A stretch of 64,000 nucleotides of DNA from Crocinitomicaceae bacterium (GCA_016708105.1 JADJGJ010000001.1:868001-932000); one strand, 5' to 3'. Shown: positions 24,738 through 34,238, numbered from the stretch's first letter. Numbers and translations are program-made. Notes: generated by a model not told the origin, from the letters alone.

Positions 24738-26471
24738 ATGAAATACACGTTGACTTATTCAAAACCAAATGCGCAGTATATACCTATTACCGCAATAGTG
24801 AATACAAAAGGAAAAAAACAGATTGAACTTTGTCTTTCAGCATGGCGGCCGGGTAGATATGAACTTGGGAATTTTGCTAAAAATATCCATGGTTTTTCTG
24901 TTTTTAATGACAAAGGGAAGAAATTGAAATTTGAGAAAACTTCAAAAGATGTTTGGTTGATTGAAAACGTTAAAACATCTTTCATTGAGGTGCGATACTC
25001 ATACTTTGCAGCTGAATTGAATGCAGGTTCTACCTTTATGAATGATCAGCAATTATATGTGAATCCTGTAAATTGTTTGGTGTATGTGAAAGATCAACTC
25101 AATGATCCCTGTGAACTGCACGTGAAAATTCCGGCTGATTTTAAACTGGCATGCGGAGCGCTACACAAGAAAAATATTATACGCACTGAAAATTTTCATG
25201 AGTTAGCTGATTCACCTTTTATTGCCGGAGCATCACTTCAGCATCATAAATACAAAACAAAAGATGTACTTGTTCATCTCTGGTTTCAAGGTGAATGTAA
25301 ACCTGAGTGGGACAAAATTCTCCCTGATTTTATAAAATTCACGAATTCTCAAATTGAAAAATTTGGCAAATTTCCGGTTCCTGAATATCATTTTCTTTTT
25401 CAAATTTTACCTTATCCAAATTATCACGGAGTTGAACATCTCAATAGTACAGTGCTGGCTTTGGGTCCGGGGTATGAGTTGATGAAAGAAGGGTATGATG
25501 ATTTACTTGGGGTGTGTTCTCACGAATTATATCATGCATGGAATATTAAATCAATCAGACCGGTTGAAATGTTCCCGTATGATTATTCAAAAGAAAATTA
25601 TTCACGCTTAGGTTATGTATGTGAAGGGGTAACCACATACATGGGTGATTTGTTTTTAGCTGAGTCAGGTGTACGAAAATTCAGTTGGTATAAAACAGAA
25701 CTTGAAAAACTTTTGCAAAGACATTTTGATAATTTCGGACGCTTCAACTATTCCGTTGCTGAATCAAGTTTTGATACCTGGTTAGATGGTTATGTGTCGG
25801 GTGCGCCCAATCGTAAAACCAGTATCTACAATGAAGGAGCCCTGCTGGCTTTTGTTGTTGATATGAAAATTCGCAAAGCAAGTGCTAATAAAAATTCATT
25901 GCATGATGTGATGCAAGAATTATATCAAAAGTTTGCGCTGAAAAGAAAAGGATATTCAGAAGAAGATTATAAAAAGCTGCTTGAAAAATACGCCAATGAA
26001 AAGTTAGATGATTTGTTTGATCATTTTATACATGGGGTACACTCTTTTGAAACTATATTGGTTCCGGCTTTTGAAACTGTAGGCTTGTCTATAAAAATGA
26101 TTCCTAATCCGTCTCATGCGCAAGCAATTTTAGGCGTCAAAACTTTGGTTGTGGGAGATAAAACTGTGGTGAAACAAATCTATCCCGGAAGTACGGCGGA
26201 TTTAGGGAAAATTCAAATGGAAGATGAAATTGTGGCGGTGAATGGTTATCGTGTGAATGCTAATCTTGATAAATGGGTAGAGTATTTTAAAGACTCCCAA
26301 ATTGAACTAACCGTGAGCCGTGCGGGAAGAATTTTACAACTACTTTGTCCGCATACAAACAAGAGTTATTTTCCGGTGTATCAATTGAGCTTTTCCAAAG
26401 CACCATCTAATCTTGAAAAGAGAATTTTTAAAAAATGGTGTGGAGAAGAATGGGGTAAAACAGTGCAATAG
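24738..26471 (+). CDS. M61-family metallopeptidase with PDZ domain
   Basis: 577 residues. The N-terminal beta domain is followed by the gluzincin active site HELYHAWN at about residue 262 and the third ligand region CEGVTTYMGD about 35 residues later. A PDZ domain occupies about residues 460-560 (QIYPGSTADLGKIQMEDEIV AVNGYRV region). M61 enzymes are glycyl aminopeptidase-like. No signal peptide is visible, so it is probably cytosolic. It stands alone with its own promoter. Confidence 0.9.
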   Translation: MKYTLTYSKPNAQYIPITAIVNTKGKKQIELCLSAWRPGRYELGNFAKNIHGFSVFNDKGKKLKFEKTSKDVWLIENVKTSFIEVRYSYFAAELNAGSTFMNDQQLYVNPVNCLVYVKDQLNDPCELHVKIPADFKLACGALHKKNIIRTENFHELADSPFIAGASLQHHKYKTKDVLVHLWFQGECKPEWDKILPDFIKFTNSQIEKFGKFPVPEYHFLFQILPYPNYHGVEHLNSTVLALGPGYELMKEGYDDLLGVCSHELYHAWNIKSIRPVEMFPYDYSKENYSRLGYVCEGVTTYMGDLFLAESGVRKFSWYKTELEKLLQRHFDNFGRFNYSVAESSFDTWLDGYVSGAPNRKTSIYNEGALLAFVVDMKIRKASANKNSLHDVMQELYQKFALKRKGYSEEDYKKLLEKYANEKLDDLFDHFIHGVHSFETILVPAFETVGLSIKMIPNPSHAQAILGVKTLVVGDKTVVKQIYPGSTADLGKIQMEDEIVAVNGYRVNANLDKWVEYFKDSQIELTVSRAGRILQLLCPHTNKSYFPVYQLSFSKAPSNLEKRIFKKWCGEEWGKTVQ

Positions 26472-26567
26472 TTTTGTGTAATTTATTACAAAGCGTCTTG
26501 GCAAATTTGAATAACAATCATTTCAATAAGCAAGAGTAGAGTCTTTAAAAATGTAAGAAGATATTGA

Positions 26568-26885
26568 ATGAAGAAAATTATTTTATACCTGTTGGCAGTA
26601 TTTTTATTCTCGTGTGAAACGGCACAAGATTATCTTAACCAACCTCAAAAGGGAGATATCTACCTCTTTGAATCTGATGGCTATTATTTTCCGGTCATGG
26701 CAGATATTGTTTTGGGCGATACGGTTTCGTGCGTGAATTCAAAATTCGTTTTTACCACAACCATGCCTAACGAAGATGATATGCCGGTTGAAGATTTTGA
26801 TTTTTCTTTTCATCTTCTGTATACAAAATCAGAATTACAACGGCTGCATAAAGAGGGTAAAATTTCAGAGATAATCAGACCGTAA
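26568..26885 (+). CDS. Small hypothetical lipoprotein
   Basis: 105 residues. MKKIILYLLAVFLFSCETAQ is a lipoprotein signal peptide with lipobox FSC, so the mature protein starts at about Cys16. The mature part is acidic (TMPNEDDMPVEDFDFSFHLL) and matches no family I recognise. It lies between the M61 gene and the convergent pckA, with a shared terminator after it. Confidence 0.7.
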   Translation: MKKIILYLLAVFLFSCETAQDYLNQPQKGDIYLFESDGYYFPVMADIVLGDTVSCVNSKFVFTTTMPNEDDMPVEDFDFSFHLLYTKSELQRLHKEGKISEIIRP

Positions 26886-26886
26886 A

Positions 26887-26924
26887 AAAAAACCGGAACT
26901 GTTTCCAGCACCGGTTTCATTTCT
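26887..26924 (+). terminator. Terminator between lipoprotein gene and pckA
   Basis: AAACCGG (26890-26896) and CCGGTTT (26911-26917) form a seven-pair stem with CTG/CAG pairing inside the loop. The A run before and T-rich sequence after could let it work in both directions. Confidence 0.55.
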
Positions 26925-26964
26925 TATTCAGATAGCGCTTGTTGCGCTTACACTTTTTATTTAA

Positions 26965-28578
26965 TTATGCTGTTGCTTTTGCTTTAGGTGCAGCTGCAAG
27001 AATTTCTTCAGTGGCACCGCTGGCATATTGCTCAAAATTTTTCACGAATTCAGCAGCAAGTTTGTTTGCCTTATCATCATACGATGCTTTATCTGACCAT
27101 GTGTTGCGTGGATTTAAAATTTCAGCAGGAATTCCTTCACACTCATTTGGCATAGCAACTCCAAAAACGTCATGATTAGTAAAAGAAACTTTGTCTAATT
27201 TACCTTCTAACGCTGCGGTAATCATGGCACGCGTCAATTTTAATTTGATACGCTCACCAACTCCGTAAGGGCCGCCTGTCCAGCCTGTGTTAACAAGCCA
27301 TACATTTACATTGCTTTCTTTCATTTTTTTACCAAGCATTTCAGCATATTTAGCCGGGTGAAGAGGTAAGAAAGCTGCGCCAAAGCATGCAGAGAAAGTA
27401 GATTGTGGTTCTTTAATTCCCATTTCTGTTCCGGCAACTTTTGCAGTATAACCTGACATAAAATGGTACATCGCTTGCCCGGCGTTTAATTTAGAAATTG
27501 GAGGTAAAATACCGGTTGCATCAGCAGTTAAAAAGAAAATATTTTTTGGTACACCTCCGGTAGAAGGAACCATGATATTGTCAACGTAATGAATTGGATA
27601 GGATACACGCGTATTTTCAGTGATTGAACCATCTGCGTAATCAGGAGTTGAGGTTCCATTTACAAAGCCAATATTTTCAAGGATTGCACCAAATTTAATA
27701 GCATCATAAATTTGAGGTTCTTTTTCACGGCTGAGGTCAATAGTTTTTGCATAACAACCACCTTCAAAATTGAAAACACCTTCAGGAGACCAACCATGTT
27801 CATCATCACCAATTAAACGACGATTAGGATCTGAAGAAAGTGTTGTTTTTCCTGTTCCTGATAATCCAAAAAATACTGCAGTGTCTCCATTTTTTCCAAC
27901 GTTCGCAGAACAATGCATAGAAAGCACGTTGCGCTCATGAGGTAAAATGTAATTTAAAATGGTAAACACACCTTTTTTAATTTCACCGGTATAGCCTGTT
28001 CCACCAATGAGAATCATTTTTTTAGTGAAATTGATTACAGCAAAATTATGTTGACGTGTTCCATCAATAGCTGGATCAGCCATGAATCCCGGAGCACATA
28101 CGATATGCCAATCAGGTTTAAAATTTTGTAATTCTTCGTCAGTTGGTCTGAGGAACATGTTATACGCAAACATGTTTGACCAAGGTGTTTCAGTAACTAC
28201 ACGTATATTTAATTTGTAAGTTGGATCAGCGCAAGCATAGGCGTCACGTGCATAAATATCACGATTAGTCAAATAAGCTTTCATGCGATCAAAAAGTTTA
28301 TCAAATTTTTCAGGATCAAATTTGATATTGATTTTCCCCCACCAAACTGAGTTTTCAGTATTAGCATCGCAAACACAGAATTTATCTTGCGGAGAACGGC
28401 CGGTGAACTCGCCGGTTTCAATTGCAATGGCTCCGGTATCTGTTAGTACACCTTGTCCGTTTACAATAATGTCTTCAACCAATTCTGCCGGTGACAGGTT
28501 CCAGAATACACTGCCTGTATTTTTCAGTCCGATTGATTCTAATGATGCGTTTTCAGCTTTTATACCATAATCATTCAT
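26965..28578 (-). CDS. pckA: Phosphoenolpyruvate carboxykinase (ATP)
   Basis: 537 residues, normal for the ATP-dependent enzyme. Signatures: FTGRSPQDKFCV, the kinase-1a P-loop GLSGTGKTTLSSDPNR, LIGDDEHGWSPEGVFNFEGG and NTGWTGGPYGVGERIKL. It converts oxaloacetate to phosphoenolpyruvate for gluconeogenesis. It is monocistronic with a promoter at 28622-28648 and a GC-rich hairpin in its 5' leader. Confidence 0.99.
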   Translation of the reverse strand: MNDYGIKAENASLESIGLKNTGSVFWNLSPAELVEDIIVNGQGVLTDTGAIAIETGEFTGRSPQDKFCVCDANTENSVWWGKINIKFDPEKFDKLFDRMKAYLTNRDIYARDAYACADPTYKLNIRVVTETPWSNMFAYNMFLRPTDEELQNFKPDWHIVCAPGFMADPAIDGTRQHNFAVINFTKKMILIGGTGYTGEIKKGVFTILNYILPHERNVLSMHCSANVGKNGDTAVFFGLSGTGKTTLSSDPNRRLIGDDEHGWSPEGVFNFEGGCYAKTIDLSREKEPQIYDAIKFGAILENIGFVNGTSTPDYADGSITENTRVSYPIHYVDNIMVPSTGGVPKNIFFLTADATGILPPISKLNAGQAMYHFMSGYTAKVAGTEMGIKEPQSTFSACFGAAFLPLHPAKYAEMLGKKMKESNVNVWLVNTGWTGGPYGVGERIKLKLTRAMITAALEGKLDKVSFTNHDVFGVAMPNECEGIPAEILNPRNTWSDKASYDDKANKLAAEFVKNFEQYASGATEEILAAAPKAKATA

Positions 28579-28594
28579 AAAAATAATTTTCTAT

Positions 28595-28648
28595 CCCGCA
28601 GCCGCGGGTTGTTTAGTAATACAAATTTAATGTTTTTTAATCCCTCAA
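28595..28648 (-). promoter_or_regulatory. pckA promoter and leader hairpin
   Basis: On the minus strand TAAATTTG (28622-28629) is a perfect -7 match and TTG (28646-28648) lies 16 bases further up. The leader contains CCCGC-GGCT-GCGGG (28595-28608), a five-pair GC stem ending 16 bases before the start codon, unusual in such AT-rich sequence. Confidence 0.5.
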
Positions 28649-28910
28649 CCGGTTTGGTTGCCTTGAGTTTTGAACCGAGATATTAACCTGAATACAACAA
28701 TACTGTTTAAGAATCAACAGATAATTTTCTCTCGGATGTGATGATTCTGTCGGATTTTCAAGGTTATACGTGAATGTTAGCACGAATAATTCGCTGTTTA
28801 TTTCATCTTTTAAGTCATCAGTAAGTGTCAGGCTGTTGGGATTTTTTTATGGAATGATGATCTCTTCATTAAATTTGAAAAGAAACATCAATTATGTTTT
28901 CATCTGAAAA
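28649..28910. other. Intergenic stretch between pckA and GH25 gene
   Basis: Divergent gene gap. Beyond the pckA promoter nothing specific was recognised: no reading frame, no strong palindrome and no clear plus-strand -7 element near the GH25 start. Confidence 0.4.
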
Positions 28911-29636
28911 ATGTCCTTGGGTAAATTAGTATACGGTATTGTTATTCTCTCAATTTTGTCACTTTTTGCTTGGTTGATGTTGCAACAGCGTGCTGAAAAG
29001 TCTTTCATCTATCCTGATTTTGGAGTGCCTGTTCCTGAAAATTTTACGCTGCTAGGTATTGATGTTTCGCATTATCAAGGTGAAATTAATTGGACTCAAG
29101 TTTCTCAAATGTCCTACGCACAAGACAGTATTAGTTTTGCGTACATCAAAGTGAGTGAAGGATTAACGGTAACAGATGATTTGTATGAAAAAAATTGTGA
29201 TGGCGCTGAGGCGAATCAAATAAAATTTGGTCTGTATCATTTTTTTAGATTTGAAAACTCTGCCCGTGAACAAGCTTTGCGTTTTGCTTCATATTGTCTT
29301 GAAGTGAATGATTCACTGCTACCGGTTGTTGATGTGGAAATTCATCAGAAAAAAAAATCTGCACTGGTTGATTCTGTGAGATTATTTTTAGATGTGGTAG
29401 AACAAAAAACAAAACGCCGTCCGATGATTTATACCAGTGAAAAGTTTTTTCAAGATTATTTTGAAAAATCTCTTTTGATGCATGAAAAATTCTGGATTGC
29501 CAATTTTAACAGAGAGTGCAATGTGCTTGAATTGCCGAATGTTTTAGTGTGGCAATTTTCTGAAAGTGCAACCGTGAACGGAATTGGGCATCCTGTTGAT
29601 ATGAACGTTGCAAAACCTGAATTTTACAATCAATAG
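28911..29636 (+). CDS. GH25-family lysozyme (muramidase)
   Basis: 241 residues. One N-terminal membrane anchor (about residues 5-24) precedes a GH25 domain: LLGIDVSHYQGEINW, FAYIKVSEG, GLYHFFRF, the catalytic pair in LLPVVDVEIH at about residue 140 and the end VLVWQFSESATVNGIGHPVDMN. It hydrolyses the beta-1,4 bond between N-acetylmuramate and N-acetylglucosamine, probably at the periplasmic face. It stands alone. Confidence 0.92.
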   Translation: MSLGKLVYGIVILSILSLFAWLMLQQRAEKSFIYPDFGVPVPENFTLLGIDVSHYQGEINWTQVSQMSYAQDSISFAYIKVSEGLTVTDDLYEKNCDGAEANQIKFGLYHFFRFENSAREQALRFASYCLEVNDSLLPVVDVEIHQKKKSALVDSVRLFLDVVEQKTKRRPMIYTSEKFFQDYFEKSLLMHEKFWIANFNRECNVLELPNVLVWQFSESATVNGIGHPVDMNVAKPEFYNQ

Positions 29637-29655
29637 AACAGAAAAAAATTGAGGC

Positions 29656-29797
29656 AAAAAAAAAGAAGCGAATGTCGCCGATTTTAGAGCTTATTCATTT
29701 AACCCAAAACTTATGAAAAAGTAAGATCTACTAAAATCAGTCTTGATGACATTCGCTTCAGTACTTTATTTTTGATAGCGTAAAAACCAAGCTTGTT
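29656..29797 (-). ncRNA. Candidate small RNA with its own promoter, long hairpin
   Basis: On the minus strand a consensus promoter (TTTG 29829-29832, 19 bases, TAAATTTG 29802-29809) is followed by a 30-base lead and a long hairpin. The outer stem is GAAGCGAATGTC (29748-29759) with GACATTCGCTTC (29665-29676), 12 perfect pairs. After an internal loop comes GATTTTAG (29731-29738) with CTAAAATC (29680-29687), eight perfect pairs, then a weaker apical stem. Nine T residues follow the outer stem directly. The layout of closing stem, bulged middle and apical stem recalls 6S-type RNAs, but I cannot assign it. A far 3' terminator of the thioredoxin-like gene is the alternative. Confidence 0.6.
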
Positions 29798-29801
29798 AAG
29801 A

Positions 29802-29832
29802 CAAATTTACGACAATAATTTTAATTTCCAAA
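29802..29832 (-). promoter_or_regulatory. Promoter of the candidate small RNA
   Basis: Minus-strand TTTG at 29829-29832 and TAAATTTG at 29802-29809 with 19-base spacing, a full match to the Bacteroidota -33/-7 consensus. It lies downstream of the thioredoxin-like gene stop, so it cannot serve that gene. Confidence 0.65.
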
Positions 29833-29965
29833 TTTTTTTGCAAAAAAGATTGTTAGCGATTAAAAGCGTTTATAAACGAATAATCCAATTCAATCTTTAT
29901 CAGATTGTTCTGAATATTTCAACGGTTGTAAAAGTTGATGTTTTTTCTAAAACGATTCATGAAAA

Positions 29966-31483
29966 TTAATGAATATCAGCATCATCTTCTTCATCAGGGA
30001 AAAGTTTCACATCATCTTTATGTCCGGTAATATCATCCATGATAATTTCAAGTTGAGTAATACCTATTTGTTTGAATTTAATTTTTTTGTCTTTGTCCAA
30101 TACAAATATTTTTGGAGTTGAATATACATCATACGTGTCACTGTAATTCAAACTTTCAAGCGTTGTTTTTTGTAACAATGGACGCGGATCTTTCATGGCT
30201 TCGTTGTAGACGTTTTTTGTTAAGCCCACATTAATAAATTTGAGATTGTGTTCAACAATGAATTTTTTCCAATCTTCAAAGTCATCTCCGGTGGCTTTAG
30301 CTACCGCAAAAATTTCAATATTACGCTCCTTGAATTTTTTCTCATAGAGCGTCTGAAGTTTTGGTGTAGATTTTTTACAATGCCCGCAGTTTGGATCCCA
30401 GAAATAAAGAACGGTATAATCAGCTTCAACCTTGTATAAATTAATCCAATTCTGTTCAGTGGTGTCTGTAAGAATTAACATAGGGGCAAAATTTCCTATG
30501 AGTGTGCGACTCACTTTTTGAACGCGGTCACATAATTTGTCCAAGTTTTCTTTACTCATCCAATATGCGTAGTTATTAGGCGGACAATAATAATTAGTAC
30601 CTAAATACCAGAATACGCGGTCCATTCCCATAATTTGCATCGTTTCATATTTATAGGTAATGTGGTGAAGAGTGTACTGAAACATTTTGTTTGATTGATC
30701 TGTTTTGTCCATTTGATCAAGCATCCAAACTGAGTATTTTATTATGGTATCAGGTATTTGCAGAATTCCGTCTTTGCTGAAAAACTTCTCTAGTTTATTA
30801 TGAAAGATTGGCGTATTCACCAGGCGTGCATCTTTGAAGTCAACACCGTCCCAGTAGTGAGCAATGTAGTAATTGTATACATAATTTGAGTCTGTAATCA
30901 CTCCGTTTTCATCTTTTGGCGGTTCAGGTAATTGAATATCCATAGACATTTTGATCAGTACGGCAATAAACTTTCCTTCATTCTCTTTTACCAGTTTTTG
31001 CTGATAAGCATAGACCTCATCATTCAGTTTTTTACTTTCTTCACGTATGCGTTCACGTTCAGGCGAGTCAGCGGGCGCTGCTTCATATTGTTTCGTCAGT
31101 TCGTTCATTTTTTTCTTGTGTTCTGTCATGAAAAAAATGTATTGGTAGAAAACCTGATTGTTTGCTGATTTATTCACTTTCATATTCCCGGTCAGATCAT
31201 TGATATCTGTGGTGTACATATCAACCACTTCTTTATCATGAATAAATTCAAAATAACGGGTACCGGGTAGAACTACAGCATACATACCGGGTGCGTGTTT
31301 ATCTCCATTGAAAGTAATTACGCCATTCTTACTTATTGTGGTATCTGCATAATACAATTTAGGTCCAAAGTATTTTGCCAGAAAAACGGTGGTGTCATTC
31401 AGGCCTTCTACTTTAAATTTTAATGTCTGAGCTCCGGCGCTTAGCGTAAAGAGGGTAATGAGTGCGAAGATTATTTTTTTCAT
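29966..31483 (-). CDS. Thioredoxin-like (TlpA-type) secreted thiol protein
   Basis: 505 residues. A signal peptide (MKKIIFALITLFTLSAGAQT) is followed by a DUF4369-like beta domain (FKVEGLNDTTVFLAKYFGPK), a long helical middle of the DUF5106 kind and a C-terminal thioredoxin fold with DPNCGHCKKSTPKL at about residue 366 and YDVYSTPKIFVLDKD carrying the cis-Pro. It probably reduces or isomerises disulfides in the periplasm. It is monocistronic. The CxxC is CGHC. Confidence 0.88.
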   Translation of the reverse strand: MKKIIFALITLFTLSAGAQTLKFKVEGLNDTTVFLAKYFGPKLYYADTTISKNGVITFNGDKHAPGMYAVVLPGTRYFEFIHDKEVVDMYTTDINDLTGNMKVNKSANNQVFYQYIFFMTEHKKKMNELTKQYEAAPADSPERERIREESKKLNDEVYAYQQKLVKENEGKFIAVLIKMSMDIQLPEPPKDENGVITDSNYVYNYYIAHYWDGVDFKDARLVNTPIFHNKLEKFFSKDGILQIPDTIIKYSVWMLDQMDKTDQSNKMFQYTLHHITYKYETMQIMGMDRVFWYLGTNYYCPPNNYAYWMSKENLDKLCDRVQKVSRTLIGNFAPMLILTDTTEQNWINLYKVEADYTVLYFWDPNCGHCKKSTPKLQTLYEKKFKERNIEIFAVAKATGDDFEDWKKFIVEHNLKFINVGLTKNVYNEAMKDPRPLLQKTTLESLNYSDTYDVYSTPKIFVLDKDKKIKFKQIGITQLEIIMDDITGHKDDVKLFPDEEDDADIH

Positions 31484-31654
31484 AGGTATTTGGTTTTATC
31501 ATTGAGCCATGTGATGATCTGATTATAAGCTGTTCATTTTTTTAGATATATCTGGCGATTGTAAAATTATATAAATGGTTTTTAGTTTAGTACTGGTAAG
31601 ACGTGATTGAATTGCAGCGGATGTTTGTTTAACAATATTTTAACTTTTTTCTGT

Positions 31655-32845
31655 TTACTCCTTGCCAAGTCTGAAAATGGTTTGCCGCACACTCAAAAAA
31701 TTTGCTCCAACAAATACCACAAAGCATATTAAGGCAAGCATCACAGCAGGTATTGTACTGAATTGAGCAAGATGAATGCCATTTTCTTCAAGCAGTGATT
31801 GAATCACAAAAATATTTATTACAAACATCAATATAATGGCTAGTATACAAACTACTCCAAAGGCTATCAAAACTTGCATGACAAAGGTTTTAACCAATGT
31901 TCTTACTGAGTATCCCAATCTAATGAGTGTTTTGATTTCCCATGAAACTTTTGCCAGCATGAGTTGGGCGTATTGAATAAAACCAAGCAATGATAATAAC
32001 AGAATGAGTAACGATGCAATACCAAAAATACCCACAACAACCGTGACAATGGTTTTTATTTTTACCATATCAATAGCACCCTGACTGATGTCAAGATTCA
32101 TTTCTTCAGTGAGTGCTTCCAGCTCACCATAACTGTCATCTTCAATAGTGATAAAAACACGATTAGGGCTTATTTGATTGCCGCTTCCGTAAATAGTGTT
32201 TGCGTAATCAAGAAATGATTCAGGCACCAAAATGGAACTGATTTTTTGTGAAAATCCAACAACACGCCCCATCATGGTATGGGTTTTTCCATTGCCTTGT
32301 AAATGAATTGAGAGTCGGGCTGCCATCAATAGTTCTTCTGAAATCTGATTCATACCTTGACTTTGAGCAAAGCCATAATTAAGCAACATGATAAAATCTC
32401 TTGGCAAAACAATGGGAATATATTCTGCACTTTGGTTCCAACTCCAATCTACTTTAACATCCATAAACCTGTCAGGTATGGATTGAAAAAACATATCAGA
32501 ATAAAATGAAGGTAAACCATCGCCGGGAACCTCTGATACACCTACTTTGAAGTCTGCTGATTTGAATGGAGCAAGGTCTTTTATAAATGATTTGTTCCGC
32601 AATTTTTCCAGATCTTCACTGGTAAAATCAGTGTTATTCATTCCAATGCTGGTAAATTTGGTCACCTTTTTTTGAATGACGATAGAGTTTGGGCCAAACA
32701 ATTCAGCTTCTGTATTGTGATATTTTCTGACATCTAGTATTAATTGAAAACTGAGTAATAGTGCCGTAAGCCCTACCAAAGCGCCGGTTGCAGCCATGAT
32801 GAACTGAAAATTGATGCTATTTCTAAACAATAATTTCCGCAGCAT
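31655..32845 (-). CDS. ABC transporter permease, FtsX-like
   Basis: 396 residues with the MacB/FtsX layout: one N-terminal helix (about 14-36), a large extracytoplasmic domain, then three helices near 262-292, 316-347 and 362-385. It follows its ATPase by two bases. Such pairs handle lipoproteins, envelope signals or peptides; the substrate is unknown. The sequence is divergent from LolC/E and MacB. Confidence 0.8.
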   Translation of the reverse strand: MLRKLLFRNSINFQFIMAATGALVGLTALLLSFQLILDVRKYHNTEAELFGPNSIVIQKKVTKFTSIGMNNTDFTSEDLEKLRNKSFIKDLAPFKSADFKVGVSEVPGDGLPSFYSDMFFQSIPDRFMDVKVDWSWNQSAEYIPIVLPRDFIMLLNYGFAQSQGMNQISEELLMAARLSIHLQGNGKTHTMMGRVVGFSQKISSILVPESFLDYANTIYGSGNQISPNRVFITIEDDSYGELEALTEEMNLDISQGAIDMVKIKTIVTVVVGIFGIASLLILLLSLLGFIQYAQLMLAKVSWEIKTLIRLGYSVRTLVKTFVMQVLIAFGVVCILAIILMFVINIFVIQSLLEENGIHLAQFSTIPAVMLALICFVVFVGANFLSVRQTIFRLGKE

Positions 32846-32847
32846 GA

Positions 32848-33489
32848 TTATAAAATTAATTCCAGATCTGGTTCAATTCCGTATTTATTCCCCAGGGTTG
32901 TCATCAACAATCCGCCTTTATTTTCATTTGTTACCTCAAGTATCAATTGCAAGGCATGTTGAGTATTCTTATCATCTAAGTGACTGAACGGCTCATCCAT
33001 AATTAATAAATCAAACGGTTGTAATAAAGCACGTATAATAGCAACCCGCTGTTGTTGACCAAGAGAAAGTGTGCGGCAGGTCTGATTTTTTTTATCTCCC
33101 AAACCTAATTTTTCCATCATGCTTTCAATTTTGTTTTGGGTAAAATGATTGGTCAAGGTATTTTTTAATAAAAGATTTTCCAGCGCAGTGAGATCACCAA
33201 AAAGTTGCAAATCTTGAAAAATCACACTCAGTTTATTTTGTCTCAATGAAATCCAATCATGGAGAGAAAAAGAGCGAATATTTTTGCCGTCAAACAATAC
33301 ATCACCGGTGTAATCATGTCGCACTCCGTATACAATACCGGCAAAGGTAGTTTTGCCCTTTCCACTATGTGCGTTTAAGAATATCGTTGAAGGAAAATCA
33401 AGTGTAAATTTATTCATCCATACACTCTCAGCTGCATGAGGATATCCTTGCAAAGGAACAGGAACAACATGGTTGAATTCAATGGTCAT
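32848..33489 (-). CDS. ABC transporter ATP-binding protein (LolD/MacB type)
   Basis: 213 residues. Walker A is NAHSGKGKTTF at about residue 40, with Ala where the first Gly usually stands. The Q-loop (SVIFQDLQLFGDLTALENLL), the signature LSLGQQQRV and Walker B LLIMDEPFSHLD are intact; the switch His is replaced in LLMTTLGNKYG, where TH is usual. It should energise the FtsX-like permease encoded two bases downstream. The missing switch His may mean reduced or regulated ATP hydrolysis. Confidence 0.88.
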   Translation of the reverse strand: MTIEFNHVVPVPLQGYPHAAESVWMNKFTLDFPSTIFLNAHSGKGKTTFAGIVYGVRHDYTGDVLFDGKNIRSFSLHDWISLRQNKLSVIFQDLQLFGDLTALENLLLKNTLTNHFTQNKIESMMEKLGLGDKKNQTCRTLSLGQQQRVAIIRALLQPFDLLIMDEPFSHLDDKNTQHALQLILEVTNENKGGLLMTTLGNKYGIEPDLELIL

Positions 33490-33627
33490 GAATATTTTTT
33501 GAGGTTAACACGCTTTATTCTATATCAAAATTGTGCCAAATAAATTGAACAACGTTCATTTGATGTAACTTATTCTCTTCATTAACCCATAAAATTAGAG
33601 TTTAAAAAAGAGTGTACCATTCAAGAA

Positions 33628-34080
33628 TTATTTCTGTGGCACATAAATCATTTCACTATGTGGTATTCCATCTTCAAGATATTCGTTCCCTGTTTTAATA
33701 AAACCATATTTTGCGTAGAAATTGCAAAGATGACTTTGTGCTGAAATTCTAACCGGAGGATTACCGAATTGGTTTGCAATGAATGTCATTGCGTATTCCA
33801 TCATGCGGTGACCAAGCTTTTCATTTCGGTGATCAGGATGACTTGTTACCCTGCCAATGCAGGCTTCAGCATAAATAGTGCCGGGAGAAAAAATACGCAA
33901 GGTGCCGGTTATCTTACCTGAATCATTGCGCACAATCAGATGATAAGCCTTTTTGTCTTTACCATCCAACTCAAGGTAGGGGCAATTTTGCTCAACTACA
34001 AAAACAGCAATGCGCAAAGCAATGAGGTCGTGAAAGTCATCTAGAGATAGATCAACGTAATGCCGTACAGTGATTTTCAT
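33628..34080 (-). CDS. GNAT-family N-acetyltransferase, ElaA-like
   Basis: 150 residues. The N-terminal DLIALRIAVFVVEQNCPYLE with DGKDKKAYHLIV is typical of the ElaA branch, and the acetyl-CoA loop is IGRVTSHPDHRNEKLGHRMM. The C-terminal end HLCNFYAKYGFIKTGNEYLE DGIPH fits as well. The acceptor is unknown. Stands alone. Confidence 0.88.
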   Translation of the reverse strand: MKITVRHYVDLSLDDFHDLIALRIAVFVVEQNCPYLELDGKDKKAYHLIVRNDSGKITGTLRIFSPGTIYAEACIGRVTSHPDHRNEKLGHRMMEYAMTFIANQFGNPPVRISAQSHLCNFYAKYGFIKTGNEYLEDGIPHSEMIYVPQK

Positions 34081-34177
34081 AATGTCAAAGTTAATAGATT
34101 GCCCCTGGCTTTGAGGGTAAAAAGATCAAATCACACTGCTTAGTGAATAACTTTCAATAAAAGGATTCTTTATAACC

Positions 34178-34209
34178 TTGCGTAAGAGATTAAAAAATCT
34201 TTAAATTTG
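34178..34209 (+). promoter_or_regulatory. Promoter of the T9SS cargo gene
   Basis: TAAATTTG at 34202-34209 with TTG at 34178-34180, spacing 21 bases, 30 bases before the start codon. Confidence 0.6.
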
Positions 34210-34238
34210 GGGTATTAATCAATTTACTTAATTAGCGT

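Noticed and set aside
29656..29797. Retron msr-msd or MITE
   Set aside because: No reverse transcriptase is near and no target duplication was seen; a promoter and terminator fit a small RNA better.
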